Source: Zooshikella ganghwensis DSM 15267
Lineage (GTDB): Bacteria > Pseudomonadota > Gammaproteobacteria > Pseudomonadales > Zooshikellaceae
Direction: 5' to 3'
Length of the DNA stretch: 64,000 nucleotides
Assembly: GCF_000428585.1 (NCBI RefSeq)
Contig: NZ_AUAF01000005.1
Location: 30,992 to 94,991 of the forward strand
Made by a program: the position numbers and the translations under genes. Below, in pieces: positions 27,528-37,203 of this stretch (the stretch's first letter is position 1; each line of letters opens with the position of its first letter). A model generated the notes under the pieces. It was not told the origin of the DNA. It searched no databases and saw nothing but the letters and a program-made list of their open reading frames with translations.

Positions 27528-28883
27528 TTACTGGATAACAAGGAATAACGCAGCATTGCCACGTATTATTCTCAATAATACTTTATTACTACGTTTGCTT
27601 AATGCTTGTTGTAAATCTCGCAAGTTTTTCACTGAATGACGATTAGCCGCAATAATACGATCTCCAGGTCTCAATCCAGTATATGCTGCAGCACTTCCAG
27701 CCTGAATATCTCGAACAAGCACACCATCTTCACTTTGTGAGTTTTGCAAAATTGCGCCTTCAAAAATTTTATGTACTTTGCTGGCTCCGGTAAGTTTTTC
27801 TCCACCTATTTTAATATTAAGATCTTTTACTTTTTTATCTCGTAAAATGGTCACTTTGACTTCATCACCAATGCGTCTCAGTCCAATTTCATTACGAAGC
27901 TGTGCAGCATTTCCAACCGACTTTCCTTCAACAGCAATAATTATATCACCATCACGCAGTCCAGCTTTTTCAGCTGTTGAACCTGGCTGTACATCATTAA
28001 TCAGTACACCACGTTGTTGCTCATCCAGATTAAATGCTTCAGCTAGATCCGCTGTTAGATCCTGAATATAAACGCCAATTTGCCCTCTTTTCACTTCACC
28101 ATGGTCAAGTATTTGCTGAACACTTGCTTTAGCCATATTGGTGGGGATGGCAAAACCAATACCAACATTTCCCCCTGAAGGTGCCAAAATAGCCGTGTTC
28201 ACACCCACTAACTCACCACGCAAATTAACCAGTGCACCACCAGAGTTACCTGGGTTAATAGAGGCATCCGTCTGGATAAAGTTTTCATACCCCTCAATTC
28301 CTAACCCTGAACGCCCTAAAGCACTGACGACACCTGTCGTTACCGTTTGACCTAAGCCGAAAGGATTACCAACAGCAATCACAAAGTCACCCACAGCTAA
28401 TTTATCAGAATCAGCTAATGGCAGCGCCTTAAGGTTGTCCGCATTGATATCAAGTACAGCGATATCTACATCAGGGTCACTACCCACAACTTCAGCTTTA
28501 ATGGTACGCCCATCCTCTAAGGTCACTCTGACTTCATCAGCGCCTTTAATAACATGGTAATTGGTAATTACAGTACCTTCTTCAGCATTTATGATGACGC
28601 CGGATCCAGCACTTTGCGTTTGCCGTTGCTGTCTGGGCTGAGAGGGTGGCATATTAAAAAAATGTCGAAAGAACGGATCACTCAACAATGGGTTTTGTAC
28701 TGTTGTTTTAGCATAAGTTGAAATATTGACGACAGCAGGTGTTACTGTTTTAACCAGTGGTGCTAACGTAGGCAACTGCTGTCCCTGGCTATCCTTGGCA
28801 GGTAAAGCTGCTGCCGATACAGTAGGCAACATAAGTACGGCTGCTATGATTACCATGAGCGACTGCCAACACTTTACTTTCAT
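27528..28883 (-). CDS. periplasmic serine protease of the DegQ/MucD (HtrA) family
   Basis: 451 residues: signal peptide ending VSAAA, trypsin-like domain with catalytic H110 (TNYHVIKGADEV), D140 (DVDIAVLDI) and S214 (NPGNSGGAL), then two PDZ domains (starting near GVLINDVQPGSTAEKAGL and GVLVRDIQAGSAAAYTGL). It degrades and refolds damaged periplasmic proteins; in Pseudomonas the MucD homologue dampens the envelope stress response. No mucA/B or algU is nearby here. A good AGGAGG precedes the ATG. Confidence 0.94.
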   Translation of the reverse strand: MKVKCWQSLMVIIAAVLMLPTVSAAALPAKDSQGQQLPTLAPLVKTVTPAVVNISTYAKTTVQNPLLSDPFFRHFFNMPPSQPRQQRQTQSAGSGVIINAEEGTVITNYHVIKGADEVRVTLEDGRTIKAEVVGSDPDVDIAVLDINADNLKALPLADSDKLAVGDFVIAVGNPFGLGQTVTTGVVSALGRSGLGIEGYENFIQTDASINPGNSGGALVNLRGELVGVNTAILAPSGGNVGIGFAIPTNMAKASVQQILDHGEVKRGQIGVYIQDLTADLAEAFNLDEQQRGVLINDVQPGSTAEKAGLRDGDIIIAVEGKSVGNAAQLRNEIGLRRIGDEVKVTILRDKKVKDLNIKIGGEKLTGASKVHKIFEGAILQNSQSEDGVLVRDIQAGSAAAYTGLRPGDRIIAANRHSVKNLRDLQQALSKRSNKVLLRIIRGNAALFLVIQ

Positions 28884-29534
28884 TCAATGACCTCCTACAA
28901 ACCCTGTGTTACGAATCAATACTATTTTTAGTAAAAGGTTAAACGCTACTACGTCCACTCATATAGATCCAAAACGAGTGACATGTTAAGTAAAACACAC
29001 TCAATGCCAATTATTTCACATTATGGCAATGCATTAATAGACATCAAGCCCTTCAAATAGTGCCCATAGTCATGTGAATTAAACTACAGTTAGCCTGTTA
29101 CACACTCAAAAAAAATAAATAATTACAACCTACTAAAAGAGACATTGATTGCATTTGCAATATGTAAACCCTTTTAAAACACCCTCTTTACAGGTAAAAA
29201 CACACCACACCATGAGTTTCATTACCCATTAATATACACAAAGCGAAGGGTATATACCCAATACGAATGGTTTTTAGGTGCGGCCATCGAGTGACGAAAC
29301 CACATGAGCCTATATTACCCATGAGCCTGTATTAATAAGTGATTGGGGTGAGGAGTGAAGATAACAAAACCTAGAAATCATTCGTGAAGGGTATACATTA
29401 CGTTGTGTATATCGATAACACTAGGGTATAGCAAAGTTAGTGAGTGGTGGTGAAAAGTAACCCTCATCTTCAGCCTGATAACATAATTTACCACCTCAAG
29501 AATGTAATCAAACGCTTTTAAGGAGGCTGCCTCT
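28884..29534. other. intergenic region with repeat element between protease and lipoprotein genes
   Basis: 651 bp. It includes the protease promoter region, the inverted-repeat element at 29253-29395, and extra copies of the GGGTATA end motif at about 29247-29253 and 29430-29436. No convincing gene. Confidence 0.5.
29253..29395. repeat. MITE-like element, copy 1
   Basis: 143 bp with imperfect terminal inverted repeats of about 26 bp: left TATACCC..ACGAATG..TTT.TAGG and right end the inverse, ending CATTCGTGAAGGGTATA. The interior shares ATTAATAAGTGA(T/C)TGGGGTG with the longer copy at 32221-32586. No reading frame for a transposase. TA at both ends is a possible target duplication. Immediately left, the sequence reads GGGTATATACCC, as if another element end had been abutted. 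Confidence 0.65.
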
Positions 29535-29984
29535 GTGTCTACATGTTGGCGATATTGTACCTTAGTATTAATGATGATTCTTACCACAGGCTGTAATGAT
29601 GGCTACTATCAGTCAAACAGCTTCTGGGGAGCTGTTGCCGGTGCAGGAGTTGGCGCAGGACTAGGGTATGCAGCCTGTAAAGATAAAAAATCCAGCAAAC
29701 GTAATGCTTGCATGATTGGTGGAGGCATCATTGGTGGTATTATTGGCGGTTACATTGGCTCCTATATGGACTCTTCAGACCAAGATAGAGCCGTAAAAGG
29801 TCTTCGCTCAACGCCTAATAAGAAAAACTATAACTGGACAAACAGTAGAACAGGTAACCGCTTTACCATCAAGCCTCTCAATAAGAGTAAGCAAGGCAAT
29901 CAAGTTTGTCGTGATTACATCATTTATGGTCGTAAAAAAGGCAGCTCAAAACTTAATAAGCAGCGAGGACATACTTGTGTTTAA
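29535..29984 (+). CDS. glycine-zipper lipoprotein
   Basis: 149 residues from a GTG start with AGGAGG 8 bases upstream. A lipoprotein signal with lipobox LTTGC is followed by a glycine-zipper membrane region (AVAGAGVGAGLGYAACK, then MIGGGIIGGIIGGYIGSYM), and a C-terminal domain with NQVCRDYIIYGRKKG...RGHTC, as in the 17-kDa surface antigen group. Probably an outer-membrane lipoprotein with a structural role. Overlaps the next gene by 8 bp. Confidence 0.8.
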   Translation: MSTCWRYCTLVLMMILTTGCNDGYYQSNSFWGAVAGAGVGAGLGYAACKDKKSSKRNACMIGGGIIGGIIGGYIGSYMDSSDQDRAVKGLRSTPNKKNYNWTNSRTGNRFTIKPLNKSKQGNQVCRDYIIYGRKKGSSKLNKQRGHTCV

Positions 29985-30843
29985 GCACACTTTAGTCATG
30001 AGCCTTTACCTGCTAGTAGTAGGCTGTATCCCACTTACTAAAGAGCAACGCCTCACATCAGATGTAAATAGCTTGTTAGAAGAACAACTGTTAGATGGGA
30101 AAATTGCCAACTGGCACGATAAGGATGAACCTAATATTGAACGCTACTTAGCAGTCTTTATTACATATTCGCAAGCTAACCAGGTTTGTCGTGACTACTT
30201 CACTCGACTAGAGATTAATGGTAAACCACAACCCAAACAGTTTGGCACAAGTTGTCGTTTAGCACCTCACGAATGGGAACCTGTTCAATGGTCAACCCAT
30301 GCTCCTCCTAAACAGTCATCACAAAAGAAGGCTTACCGTCATTACCAGCAATTGGTTAAGCTTGCTGGCAATGGACCCAACCCATTTGCGACTGGCAACT
30401 ACACCTTACCCCAAAAGCTGCTCAAATCCACAACCTATGCCGAAAAAAAATATAAGGTGCCATTCCGTAAAATCATTGGTAAAGCAGCTGCAGAACGTAA
30501 ACTGAACCCAGTGCTTATTCATGCCGTTGTTAAAACCGAGTCAAACTACAACCCCAGAGCTGTCTCTCATGTGGGCGCAAAAGGATTAATGCAGTTAATG
30601 CCTGCCACTGCAAAAGAAATGGGTGTAGGCAATGTATTTAATCCTAGAGAGAATATTAAAGGTGGTTCAGGTTATTTGAAAAAAATGCTGACGCGACGTG
30701 GAATTAACGGCAATGTACCATTAGCACTTGCAGCCTATAATGCAGGCTATGGTAATGTTCAAAAATATGGTTATAAAGTCCCCCCGTTTAAAGAAACACT
30801 TAATTATGTAAAAAAAATCATGGCACTGTATAAAGCAAGTTAG
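29977..30843 (+). CDS. lytic transglycosylase lipoprotein with N-terminal surface-antigen-like domain
   Basis: 288 residues from the GTG at 29977 (GAGGA seven bases upstream). Signal with lipobox LVVGC; then a domain containing NQVCRDYFTRLEING...FGTSCR that resembles the C-terminal domain of the preceding protein; then an SLT domain with HAVVKTESNYNPRAVS (catalytic Glu), GAKGLMQLMPATA and ALAAYNAGYGNVQKYG. It should cleave peptidoglycan from the outer-membrane side. An upstream in-frame ATG inside the previous gene would lose the lipoprotein signal position and is unlikely. Confidence 0.85.
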   Translation: MFKHTLVMSLYLLVVGCIPLTKEQRLTSDVNSLLEEQLLDGKIANWHDKDEPNIERYLAVFITYSQANQVCRDYFTRLEINGKPQPKQFGTSCRLAPHEWEPVQWSTHAPPKQSSQKKAYRHYQQLVKLAGNGPNPFATGNYTLPQKLLKSTTYAEKKYKVPFRKIIGKAAAERKLNPVLIHAVVKTESNYNPRAVSHVGAKGLMQLMPATAKEMGVGNVFNPRENIKGGSGYLKKMLTRRGINGNVPLALAAYNAGYGNVQKYGYKVPPFKETLNYVKKIMALYKAS

Positions 30844-31036
30844 TTGAAACAGAGAATATTTAACAACACCCGTAGCAAAATATACCCTGCCCTGAAAACT
30901 ACATAAAGGCTTCGACTCTATTATAATCGGATAATCTCACAGTGTAGTCTAATATCAGGCTACACTTACTACAGAACATCTTTCACTATACTCTCCACGA
31001 ATCAATTTTAGGGTTAGTTATCGGCATTCTTTACAA

Positions 31037-31060
31037 CCACCAAGGATGGTGTCAATGCAG
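31037..31060 (-). repeat. isolated inverted copy of a MITE interior block
   Basis: The complement of this segment matches 32445-32468 at 22 of 24 bases (CTGCATT, two differing bases, CACCATCCTTGGTGG). It may be the remnant of another element copy. Confidence 0.55.
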
Positions 31061-31131
31061 TTTCATAGTGACACGGATGCCATATAGTAGAGCAATGCAG
31101 AAGCAATTACTGAGGAGTATTTAATTGCCCC

Positions 31132-31316
31132 CCTAAAAGTCCTTCGTTTTACTCGATTCCGAAGTTTTTTCTTCTTGACTTTTTTATTGCTGAATAAATC
31201 AATAAGTTATAGAAATAGGCTGCCATGTAACAACAAGTGTTTACTAACTATGTATACACTGATCCTTGGAGCTTTTAGTTTTGCAAGCATTAAAAACTTC
31301 GGAATCGAGTTTTAGG
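31132..31316. repeat. non-autonomous element with long terminal inverted repeats
   Basis: CTCGATTCCGAAGTTTTT at 31152-31169 and its exact complement at 31292-31309 give an 18-bp perfect inverted repeat. The right end continues to TTTTAGG (31310-31316); the left has CCTAAAA at 31132-31138 but with 13 extra bases between. The ~120-bp interior has no gene. Likely an internal-deletion derivative of an insertion sequence or a MITE; the parent is not in the window. Confidence 0.6.
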
Positions 31317-31404
31317 TATAGACAGACAGTATAGCGTTTCCTTATATAAATAGACTGTCGCGAAAGATAAGAATAAGCAAATAATATATTGGAAAACACG
31401 GGTA

Positions 31405-32220
31405 ATGAATAAGCATATAATTTTGACCTATTTGGCTTATTCCTGTATATCCTCAACCATTGCTTTGGCTGAAGAGCCACGAGAGCTTCCCTCCTCTTTA
31501 CATATCTGCAATGATGATGCAGAGTGGCCGCCCTTCACCTACTTTTCAAGAGTCGCTGGTGAAAAATCTAAACTTAAAGGGTATTCAGTTGACGTATTGT
31601 CTGCCATCTTAACCCCTATCAACCAACCCTACAAAATCGATATGATAAACTGGAATCGTTGTAAATATGATGTCATGCACAGTAAAAGGTATCATATGTT
31701 GGTTGATGCCTCATTAAATGAACAGCGTAAAAAAAATTTTTTCTACACCGATAAGTACTATGACACACATACCTACTATTTTTATGCTAAAGCGCACCAT
31801 CCTAAAGGAATCAGCATTTCTTCACTAAAAGAATTAAAACAATATCGATTAGCAGGTATGAAAGGCTATAACTATGCTATCTATGGTCTGAAAGAATCAG
31901 ATATCAGCATCTATAAAAATAGTCAACAAAAAATTTTCTATATGCTACTCCATAACCGAGCAGACCTTCATCTAGAAAGAATAGAAATCATTGCCGGTTT
32001 CGCAGCCATTGGAGAAAATCTATTAGGGAATAACGAAATACTGTATGCACCACTGCCTAATGTAAAACCGATGTCATTTCATATGCTTTTCCCCAAGACA
32101 AGTCAAGGTAAAAAACTAAGAGACTTTTTTAATAGAGCGCTTAAAAACCTAAAATCTAAAAGTATTTTAGAGAGTTTACTCAAAAAACATCTTGATCCAG
32201 TATTAAATAATAGACAGTAA
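31405..32220 (+). CDS. family 3 extracellular solute-binding protein (second orphan)
   Basis: 271 residues with a signal peptide ending TIALA. It shows the SBP_bac_3 pattern: ICNDDAEWPPFTYF, LKGYSVDVLSAILTP, NWNRCKYDVM, and a C-terminal FFNRALKNLKSKSILESLL. Two cysteines (ICND, NRCKYD) could form a disulfide. Only distantly like the protein at 24389. No transport genes nearby. The stop codon abuts the MITE at 32221. Confidence 0.8.
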   Translation: MNKHIILTYLAYSCISSTIALAEEPRELPSSLHICNDDAEWPPFTYFSRVAGEKSKLKGYSVDVLSAILTPINQPYKIDMINWNRCKYDVMHSKRYHMLVDASLNEQRKKNFFYTDKYYDTHTYYFYAKAHHPKGISISSLKELKQYRLAGMKGYNYAIYGLKESDISIYKNSQQKIFYMLLHNRADLHLERIEIIAGFAAIGENLLGNNEILYAPLPNVKPMSFHMLFPKTSQGKKLRDFFNRALKNLKSKSILESLLKKHLDPVLNNRQ

Positions 32221-32586
32221 TATACCCAAAACGAAGGGTTTTTAGTGGGGCTAGTCTGGTCTGTTAAGACTAGCGATAGCATCAACAGTTTTTCAATGGT
32301 GCTAGCTGGGCCATCAAGCGATGAAGCCCCTGGGCAAGTTTACTGCTGTGAAAATTGCGGTAGCCACTTTAATTGATATAACAGCGCTGCTGGGCGGTTA
32401 TATTAATAAGTGACTGGGGTGGCCGTTAAATGCTCCTGCATAAACTGCATTCTCACCATCCTTGGTGGCCAAGAGCACTGTCAACAAACCCTACTAATGT
32501 GTCGGGAACACATTAGAACAGCTTCGCTGGCCCGTTAGGGTGAGCGCTATCGATAGCGCACATAAAAATGATTCGTGAGGGGTATA
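32221..32586. repeat. MITE-like element, copy 2 (longer)
   Basis: 366 bp bounded by TATACCC (32221-32227) and GGGTATA (32580-32586), with inner TIR similarity ACGAAGGGTTTTTAG versus the inverse of ATAAAAATGATTCGTG. Shares interior blocks with copy 1. It holds nested hairpins: CTTGG/CCAAG (32461-32473), TAATGTGT/ACACATTA (32495-32515) and the 16-bp palindrome GCGCTATCGATAGCGC (32544-32559). No reading frame. It starts on the base after the stop codon of the solute-binding gene. Confidence 0.68.
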
Positions 32587-32763
32587 CTAGCCCCAAAGTA
32601 TAACATACACCAATAACAATCACTGTCTATAATAAGCCTCGTCATTAACTACCAATATCAATAAAAAAACTAATATTTAATTAAAAATGAACGGTTTATT
32701 TATTTGATATTCATTCACCTAATTCTACACTAAGAATATTTCGCAGTGTAGGAGTAGGCGACG

Positions 32764-33201
32764 ATGGTTAACGTACGATTTCTTATCTTAGTTTTTGCAC
32801 TTTCAGGTAATTATGTTTTCGCGGAAGAAGAGAATAATTGTCTTGATTTCGCGGAAGGTGGTGTTATTTTTCACGCCTGCTATGATTACAAAAATGGTTT
32901 ACTGGTATATACATTCAATAAACCCCATCATGGGACACATGTTAATGCCAACTTTCCCTATCATGAAGTGCTTATCGACAATGAACAACTTCTTGACCCT
33001 TCGATGAGCGATACAACGAAAATCTATAAAGCACATTTTCGTATTAATACAAATGGTCAGCATGTCGATCAGCTTGTAGCAGACTTCTGTACTTGGGATC
33101 CAGCCTATGCCAGACATAAAAACTGGCAAGCTGATAAGTGCTCTGGATGGATGGTGATTGGAGGTATGCCCTATCGAGAACCTATTTTTTACTACCCATG
33201 A
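32764..33201 (+). CDS. uncharacterised secreted protein
   Basis: 145 residues with a signal peptide (MVNVRFLILVFALSGNYVFA) and a Cys-containing mature part (NNCLDF, HACYDYK, DFCTWDP, DKCSGW), so two disulfides are likely. Contains HHGTHVNANFPYHEVLIDN. No family recognised. AGGAG lies 8 or so bases before the ATG. Followed by a strong terminator, so it is a monocistronic gene. Confidence 0.7.
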   Translation: MVNVRFLILVFALSGNYVFAEEENNCLDFAEGGVIFHACYDYKNGLLVYTFNKPHHGTHVNANFPYHEVLIDNEQLLDPSMSDTTKIYKAHFRINTNGQHVDQLVADFCTWDPAYARHKNWQADKCSGWMVIGGMPYREPIFYYP

Positions 33202-33223
33202 TAGCAATACCATACCCATTAAT

Positions 33224-33245
33224 AGGCTGCTTTTGCAGCCTTTTT
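33224..33245 (+). terminator. rho-independent terminator
   Basis: GGCTGC (33225-33230), TTTT loop, GCAGCC (33235-33240), then TTTTT. It ends the secreted-protein transcript just before the convergent torS-like gene. Confidence 0.88.
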
Positions 33246-33269
33246 CGTGGCATCCTAATCACTGTTTCG

Positions 33270-36209
33270 TTATTGCGAAGAACCTGGCTCAACCATTTCC
33301 TGCCAATCTATCTTTTCAAGTGCACTAATGCTCTCATCCCAAACTTTTTGTAAACATGTTAAGGAGTAATCCGTCTCTTTTTGTTTCCGGCTCTGTATTT
33401 CTAAATGCTCACAGGTAGTTGCAAGGCGAAGTAAACCTAAACTTTGTGCACTACCTTTTAACCGATGAGATAGTTGGGTGACTTGAGATATTTTATGCTG
33501 CTGAACAGCCTCAATGAGTTGCTCCCACGTTTCAACTGAAGCAGTCAAAAATATACTCGCCATACGTTCCAATGTGCCAACCCCCAGTACCTCAATATCT
33601 TCTTGAATGCTGGCTAAAGAAAATACCGGATACTCTTTTAGCGCATCAGAAACAGGCTCCTCTTTCACCATTGAAGCCATCTTAACTTCGGTTTTATTTT
33701 CGTCATACTCAACGAAACGAGCAATGGCAAGCTGTAAATCAGTCAATTTTAATGGTTTAGCGACAAAGTCATTCATGCCTGCAGACAAGTAATGAGACAC
33801 TTCTTCTCTAAAAACATGAGCAGAAACGGCAATAGTATATAAAGATTGCTGATGAAATAGCTGGGTAATACTTTTCAAACGTTTTGCTAAAGCCGTGCCC
33901 TCAGTATCAGGAAGATTAATATCTACCAGCGCAATGGAAAACTTTTTTTGTCTTACAACCTGCTCAGCCTGTTTACCATCACGTGCAGTGGTTACGTGAT
34001 GCCCCAGTTTCTGTAGCAACTCTTCCGCCACCATACGATTAATTTCATTATCTTCTACCAATAAAATGGGTTGCGGCGCTACTGGTGTTTGCTGTGCTTT
34101 AACCAAAGCCCTCACTTCTTTACCTGTTGCAAGTTCCATTTCAAACCAGAAACAACTACCTTGCCCTGGCTCACTAGCGACTCCGATCGTACCTGACATA
34201 GCCTCAACAAGCCGCTTGCTTATTGCTAGACCTAAACCCGTTCCCCCAGCGGAGTCATGAACTTGCTTGAAGGGAGAAAATAGCTCAGCTTGCTTAAATA
34301 GAGGCACCCCAACCCCAGAATCAATAATATTAAAACGTACTTTATTCGTTTTACGTCGGGTATCTTCTTCTAAATAAACTATTTGAATAGTGACTGAACC
34401 ATGTGTTGTAAATTTTACAGCATTTGCTAATAGGTTAATTAAAACTTGTCGTATTTTTCCCAAATCTGCAAAATACCAACAACAACATTTTTTTGCTATA
34501 TCAATACTTACATTTAATTTTTTTTCTGAAATTTTTACTTGTAATAAATCGATAACTGATGAGATTAAATCAGGCAAATAAAAATGCTGTGGATTAAGTT
34601 CAATATGTCCTGCTTCAATTTTAGAGTAGTCCAGAATATCATTTAAAATCGCCAGTAATGTTTCACTGCTTCGACTTAAAACCGCTATATAGTGTTGCTG
34701 ATGATCATTTAAAGGTGTATCAGATAAAAGCTGCAAGGTACCCAAAATACCATTCATCGGTGTTCGAATTTCATGGCTCATTGTTGCTAAAAATACCGTT
34801 TTAGCGCGGTTAGCCGCTTCAGCATCCTGACGAGCACGAGCATGGTTTTGTACTGCCTGATTCAACTGCTGATTAGCTTTGGTTAGCTGTTCAGTTCGAT
34901 CAGCCACCAATAACTCAAGATTATTTTTATGCTTTTCCAATTCTTCTTTCGCTACCTGCTCAGCCGCAGCCAAGCGATTTCTTTCAATCGCCTGATCCTT
35001 AAAAATATTGATCGCATGAGCCATTACTGCAAGCTCGTCATTTCCCTGTGGTGTTAACTGGATATTTAAATCACCAGCCGCCAGAGCCTTCAACGCCCCT
35101 ATATGCTGGTTGATACGCCATACAATACGACCATAAACAATCCGCCACATCACCCAGCTTAAGATAATACTTCCCAATAGAGTCACAATGAGCAGCATAA
35201 GCCGGCTAATTTGAAGTGAATCTTTAACTTGTTGAATTGAGTTTTCTTGTGCCTCAGATGCTTCATCAACCAAGTCCGCGACTAACATCGCCAAGACACC
35301 TGACAACACCATATTATTAAGCGTTAGCTCATCAATATGGTTTCTTACTTTTAATAATTGTCGATACCGCGCAAATAAATTATTAGAAGCTTCAAGCTTT
35401 TCTATATGCTTAGCAAGCATATTATGGTATTTAGGGTCTTGTAAGCTCAATAATATTTGTTTAATGGAAGATAAAATTTCCTTAAATTGATTCTCAAGTG
35501 ATGATACTTCATCTTGATCAGTACTGAGTTCTAATTTAATTAATAATCGGCTTAATTGAACCTCTTGTAGACGCAACTCGCTCATCAGATTCAATTGCTT
35601 AAGGTCCTCTTTAAGGAGCTTATCCAGAGATAAGTAGACCTGTTGCTTCGATTTATTTTGCGCGACCTGATCATATAGTGACAAAATATCATTAGATGCT
35701 TTAAGCGAGGTATCACTTACTTTTTCAGAAGCTATATCGCCAATCTCCCTGGCAATACTCATCAACTGTCCCTGATTTTTATTGACTAAATTCGTTAAAT
35801 TTAGTCTTGCAGCAACCCACTGACTTTGCTGCTCCATATTAATGACAATCTCTGCAACTTTTTCTTGTACCTGCCTTAGCTCATCTGATTCAGACATTAC
35901 ATCTAGTAATTTTAAAAGCAGGATGTTGAGTTCTTCAGCCTGCTGAAATAAGTTATCTGTTTGCTCTTGCCAGTCTTGTTGATCTGTTACTTCTGATAAG
36001 GTACTTGCGGCAAAGACTAAGCGTGAGGTTGACTGGGCGAGCTGATGCATCGCGGTCATGGTAGGCAACGAATGCTCTATAACAATATGCTCATGCTTAC
36101 TAACTCTATAAAATCCATAAAAACTTATGGTGGCTGCTAACACCAATAAGGTTATCATACAGCCAAAAGCCCACCATAATTGAACGCCTATACTGCTTTG
36201 TTGCTTCAT
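33270..36209 (-). CDS. torS: TorS-like hybrid sensor histidine kinase
   Basis: 979 residues. N-terminal helix, long helical periplasmic sensor (about 35-335, rich in Leu/Gln heptads), second helix near [20 protein letters not shown], coiled coil, HisKA with [15 protein letters not shown], HATPase ([29 protein letters not shown]), a receiver domain with DINLPDTEG, and a C-terminal HPt with [13 protein letters not shown]. The layout and N-terminus match E. coli TorS, which senses trimethylamine N-oxide through TorT. No torT or torCAD is in the window, so the ligand is inferred. Confidence 0.85.
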   Translation of the reverse strand: MKQQSSIGVQLWWAFGCMITLLVLAATISFYGFYRVSKHEHIVIEHSLPTMTAMHQLAQSTSRLVFAASTLSEVTDQQDWQEQTDNLFQQAEELNILLLKLLDVMSESDELRQVQEKVAEIVINMEQQSQWVAARLNLTNLVNKNQGQLMSIAREIGDIASEKVSDTSLKASNDILSLYDQVAQNKSKQQVYLSLDKLLKEDLKQLNLMSELRLQEVQLSRLLIKLELSTDQDEVSSLENQFKEILSSIKQILLSLQDPKYHNMLAKHIEKLEASNNLFARYRQLLKVRNHIDELTLNNMVLSGVLAMLVADLVDEASEAQENSIQQVKDSLQISRLMLLIVTLLGSIILSWVMWRIVYGRIVWRINQHIGALKALAAGDLNIQLTPQGNDELAVMAHAINIFKDQAIERNRLAAAEQVAKEELEKHKNNLELLVADRTEQLTKANQQLNQAVQNHARARQDAEAANRAKTVFLATMSHEIRTPMNGILGTLQLLSDTPLNDHQQHYIAVLSRSSETLLAILNDILDYSKIEAGHIELNPQHFYLPDLISSVIDLLQVKISEKKLNVSIDIAKKCCCWYFADLGKIRQVLINLLANAVKFTTHGSVTIQIVYLEEDTRRKTNKVRFNIIDSGVGVPLFKQAELFSPFKQVHDSAGGTGLGLAISKRLVEAMSGTIGVASEPGQGSCFWFEMELATGKEVRALVKAQQTPVAPQPILLVEDNEINRMVAEELLQKLGHHVTTARDGKQAEQVVRQKKFSIALVDINLPDTEGTALAKRLKSITQLFHQQSLYTIAVSAHVFREEVSHYLSAGMNDFVAKPLKLTDLQLAIARFVEYDENKTEVKMASMVKEEPVSDALKEYPVFSLASIQEDIEVLGVGTLERMASIFLTASVETWEQLIEAVQQHKISQVTQLSHRLKGSAQSLGLLRLATTCEHLEIQSRKQKETDYSLTCLQKVWDESISALEKIDWQEMVEPGSSQ

Positions 36210-36465
36210 AAGTTTTCGTGAATAAACAGGCCAAACCTGTAGGGTAGCTAATTTAGGGTATTCGCGTCATGCGACCGGATATATAGATGTCAGTATAATT
36301 AAGAAAATTCCAGACTTAAGTAGGTAGGGTTCAAAATACAAAAGCTTATTATTACTTGTACTTAGATTCTTATCAAGCGTAAAGCTATTTTTCAGAAAAG
36401 GCCTTCATTAATGAGTGTAATTTAGTACCATTATCCACTAACAATACTAAACTACAAGCATTCAA

Positions 36466-37203
36466 CTATTGTTCAATATCACCGGCAAACAAATAACCTT
36501 CACCATGAATTGTAACAAAATAACGGGGGTTGCGAGGATTATCTTCGATTTTACTCCGTAACCGGCGTACTAATACATCTATGGTTCTGTCATTGGGTTG
36601 CTCAACGCGGTGGCTTATTAAACTCAACAACTGATCCCGCCCCAATACACTGTTTGGATTAGTTACAAATGCCAGTAATACTTCATACTCCGCTTTTGTC
36701 AATTTAACCGGAGAATCACCTTTAGAAAGCATGCGTCGTGGAATATCAAAAGTCCAAGGACCAAACAACACGCCGCGATCAGCTTGTTTTTCTTCAGAAA
36801 ACTCTTGTCGTAACTGCTGCTTAACTTGATCAACTTTACTAATACGCCATAGTAAGTTCTTTACCCGAACCCTCAACTCACGCAGTTCAAAAGGTTTTGT
36901 CACATAGTCATCAGCCCCCATCTCCAAGCCGACAATTCGGTCAACGCGGTCTGTTCGTCCCGTAACAAGGATAATGCCGACATCAGAGGTGCTACGAATA
37001 TCACGGGTTAATAAAAGCCCATCTTCTCCTGGTAAGTTAATATCCAGCATAATGAGATCAATTTTTTCGTTCTGAAGAATAGACCGCATTTCATTTCCAT
37101 CAGCAGCTTCGCTAATGCGATAACCTTCTTGAAGGAAATAATCAACGAGTTTAGCCCTTGTAACAGGCTCATCTTCGACTACAAGTACATGATACTGCTG
37201 CAT
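36466..37203 (-). CDS. torR: TorR-like OmpR-family response regulator
   Basis: 245 residues: receiver domain with the phospho-acceptor in LIMLDINLPGEDGL, the TorR-like VGIILVTGRTDRVDRIVGLE and GADDYVTKPFELRELRVRVKNLLWRI, then a winged-helix DNA-binding domain (RTIDVLVRRLRSKIEDNP, YFVTIHGEGYLFAG). Close to E. coli TorR over the whole length. It lies 256 bp upstream of the torS-like gene on the same strand; the partner pair is likely. Confidence 0.88.
   Translation of the reverse strand: MQQYHVLVVEDEPVTRAKLVDYFLQEGYRISEAADGNEMRSILQNEKIDLIMLDINLPGEDGLLLTRDIRSTSDVGIILVTGRTDRVDRIVGLEMGADDYVTKPFELRELRVRVKNLLWRISKVDQVKQQLRQEFSEEKQADRGVLFGPWTFDIPRRMLSKGDSPVKLTKAEYEVLLAFVTNPNSVLGRDQLLSLISHRVEQPNDRTIDVLVRRLRSKIEDNPRNPRYFVTIHGEGYLFAGDIEQ

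Larger units (their letters stand above)
30844..31404. other. intergenic region rich in inverted repeats
   Basis: 561 bp without a gene. It contains an inverted 24-base copy of an interior block of the MITE at 32221 (31037-31060) and the inverted-repeat element at 31132-31316. Confidence 0.5.

Noticed and set aside
31244..31480. 78-codon minus-strand frame across the inverted-repeat element and solute-binding gene start
   Set aside because: Overlaps the real gene and the repeat; no family match.
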